From an uncultured Alphaproteobacteria bacterium (lineage in GTDB: Bacteria > Pseudomonadota > Alphaproteobacteria > Rhizobiales > Aestuariivirgaceae): 6,823 nt of DNA. The translations under genes were made by a program, and so were the position numbers. Under the pieces are notes generated by a model. It did not search any database. It was not told the origin of the DNA and saw nothing but the letters and a program-made list of their open reading frames with translations. The DNA is taken from positions 1-6,823 of the forward strand of contig CALMLK010000066.1 of the NCBI GenBank assembly GCA_937868035.1. The letters run 5' to 3'. Positions within the stretch are counted from its first letter, which is position 1, and each line of letters begins with the position of its first letter. Positions 6,301 through 6,823 of the stretch are shown in pieces.

Positions 6301-6823
6301 GTCGCAGGCGTGAAGACGGCAGGTGACTTGCGCGCAGCGCTTGCCGCTCTCGAAGGAGACGCCGGCCTCAAGGCGGAATCAGCAGGCGGCAGCTTCGAGG
6401 TGAAGAAGGGCCTGCTCACCTCCACGCCGACACGGGTGAGCGGCATCGGCACGTTGAGCGAGATTGCGCTCAGCGCTGATCTCGCCGACCGCCGCATCGA
6501 CCTTGCCACGGCCGTGACGCTGACGGAGCGCCCCGAATTGCCGCCGGTGACGATCACCTATTCAGGGCCGCCCGGCGCGCTGGACCGGCGTTCCAGTTCA
6601 GCCGCACTGGCCTCGAAGCTCGGCCATGAATTCCTGGCGCGCGATCTTGCTGAGCTGGAACGGTTGAAGACGGAAGAAGAGAAGCTTGCGGTAGCGGAAG
6701 AAGAGCAGCGCGTGCAGGACCAGGCAAAGTTCGAGGCCTATCAGGCACAGCGCGCGGAAATCCGCATGCGCCAGCGCGAATTGAAGGTGCATGCGGCATC
6801 TCGGGCGGCGCGAGCCGCGCAGG
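3316..6823 (+). CDS. AsmA-family envelope protein, N-terminal 1169 residues (runs off right edge)
   Basis: A large AsmA-family protein, anchored in the inner membrane with its body in the periplasm. AsmA-like proteins belong to the bridge-like lipid-transfer group and affect outer-membrane lipid homeostasis and assembly. The frame is open from ATG 3316 to the window end with no stop. Residues 8-29 (FYFGVLLLVVVAALLA core) are a single membrane segment after a short charged start. It is followed by the AsmA signature region: VNWNGYK (29-35), LTGRNVQIGGDVQIRLFPWP (45-64), LTAHNVAIGNPDG (66-78). A long series of beta-strand-rich segments then fills about 80-1085, with Gly/Asp turns and alternating hydrophobic residues, consistent with a repeating beta-groove. 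The stretch around 850-1085, ending PPVTITYSGPPGALDRR, resembles the AsmA C-terminal domain. From about 1105 the composition changes to Glu/Arg/Gln/Lys/Ala-rich helix (LAELERLKTEEEKLAVAEEE and onward), a predicted coiled coil also seen in rhizobial AsmA proteins. The gene lies 39 bases after the D-lactate dehydrogenase gene, same strand. The exact subfamily is uncertain. Confidence 0.9.
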   Translation, partial: MSVWKSPVFYFGVLLLVVVAALLAAPYVVNWNGYKGSLEAYGHRLTGRNVQIGGDVQIRLFPWPKLTAHNVAIGNPDGIEGAPLIHADTLTLSLQLGGLLNGNLNVESVELLEPRVTLIRTDAGAVNWLLSPDEDLRRSSLLANVRLDQIRLFSGTIRLDDRKQGLVTDISTIDADMSADAIEGPWRLRGTGYWREMPMAFTFSSGAYTDAEPFRFGIKVTPGDPSLPVAALDGGWKDGAFDGDVSVLAQEAEGQKGSVEGGLRPLALRAKLKASAERAELSEIKITPADARDSGTLVEGTAGIDLGNALTGNIALKAPRVNLDTMLGAETLAAWRSGGVLAVSHSLLRNLPQKLDVRFGLDVTVLTAGGETMNDVQLAAHITPAGIDIENARAGLPGRSAMRLTEGKVARKDGDTALSGVLAFESSDLRAFAGWAMPSRKAGFDSWWKGSRGRLKLQGDLAWSPSQMSLKSVRYELEGLPGEGEAVLRQGQVPSLTTRITTPSLDLDSLVTVEAGGSAQAHAFDLLGILDPLLHGAQTLENHVVLDAGTVLLNGVRAQDVALDVGTSQSGFEIKAFDIGSVGGARVKADGLILSNAEGPSGDVTATLVADDPRGFLRLLGLTDASAQWTRALGQSNVAFTFNAKPDSNGPILTYALTGTAAPFTLKFTGGITELERGADARVSLEGTVDAPDAARLMALAGIDSKAMAASPGSVALSFSGSKSGGFASKIEARGYGARLSFDGSLKPAEPYSAMSGAASLFADDVGPLLRALGVPQVEGPGGPVRVAFKVTPKDGGIAVTDVVGDHAGLSLAGEAAIDKDGKLAADFNVGDVALSRLLALTFMPWRGSDVDLSTSFAGPDDGLFEGEIWLRPRTLAMPFGDQLKETAVGITLGKSRKFDLLAPTAPELEFDVEVTANEGVFDAKAKGKLPIDVGQVLTATTGEQLGSGHVVISGELAGTGRSPAAALAGLEGKGSYTGTDLVFARLAPEAFAAKVAGVKTAGDLRAALAALEGDAGLKAESAGGSFEVKKGLLTSTPTRVSGIGTLSEIALSADLADRRIDLATAVTLTERPELPPVTITYSGPPGALDRRSSSAALASKLGHEFLARDLAELERLKTEEEKLAVAEEEQRVQDQAKFEAYQAQRAEIRMRQRELKVHAASRAARAAQ

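Noticed and set aside
1..6823. Mobile elements, CRISPR arrays, tRNA or rRNA genes, defence systems.
   Set aside because: No direct repeat series, transposase motif, cloverleaf-like sequence or defence gene was seen on either strand; all long frames are accounted for by five housekeeping-type genes.

Overview
This is a G+C-rich chromosomal segment from an alphaproteobacterium. A member of the Hyphomicrobiales (Rhizobiales) is my best guess, based on the UvrD helicase with a long Pro/Ala-rich N-terminal extension, the rhizobial-style long AsmA protein with a charged C-terminal tail, and the carnitine-type thioesterase. I cannot name the genus. The density and content look like ordinary core or near-core genome. 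I see no mobile element, tRNA, rRNA, CRISPR array or phage gene.

The left part (1-1848) is all on the minus strand. Reading in the direction of transcription it holds a small acyl-CoA thioesterase of the hotdog fold (1848 to 1366), then a 187-base gap with a GC-rich hairpin just after the thioesterase stop and an inverted repeat. Next come a 67-residue unrecognised protein with a very strong ribosome binding site (1178 to 975) and, 46 bases further on, the start of a UvrD/PcrA-type DNA helicase that runs off the left edge (928 to 1). The short gap between the small gene and uvrD folds into two mutually exclusive stems. The one nearest the start codon would bury the only Shine-Dalgarno-like sequence of uvrD.

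The right part (1882-6823) is on the plus strand. It holds a complete FAD-linked D-lactate dehydrogenase of the LDHD/DLD type (1882-3276) and, 39 bases later, a very large AsmA-family envelope protein anchored by one N-terminal membrane segment (3316 to beyond the right edge, 1169 residues visible). The thioesterase and the dehydrogenase are divergent, with only 33 bases between their starts.

The genes do not form an obvious single pathway. Likely jobs are DNA repair (uvrD), acyl-CoA hydrolysis, oxidation of D-2-hydroxy acids into the respiratory chain, and envelope or lipid homeostasis (AsmA). I did not find a convincing new biological system. The points most worth a second look are the leader structure between the small gene and uvrD, the small protein itself with its -LAA C-terminus, and the compact divergent start region.
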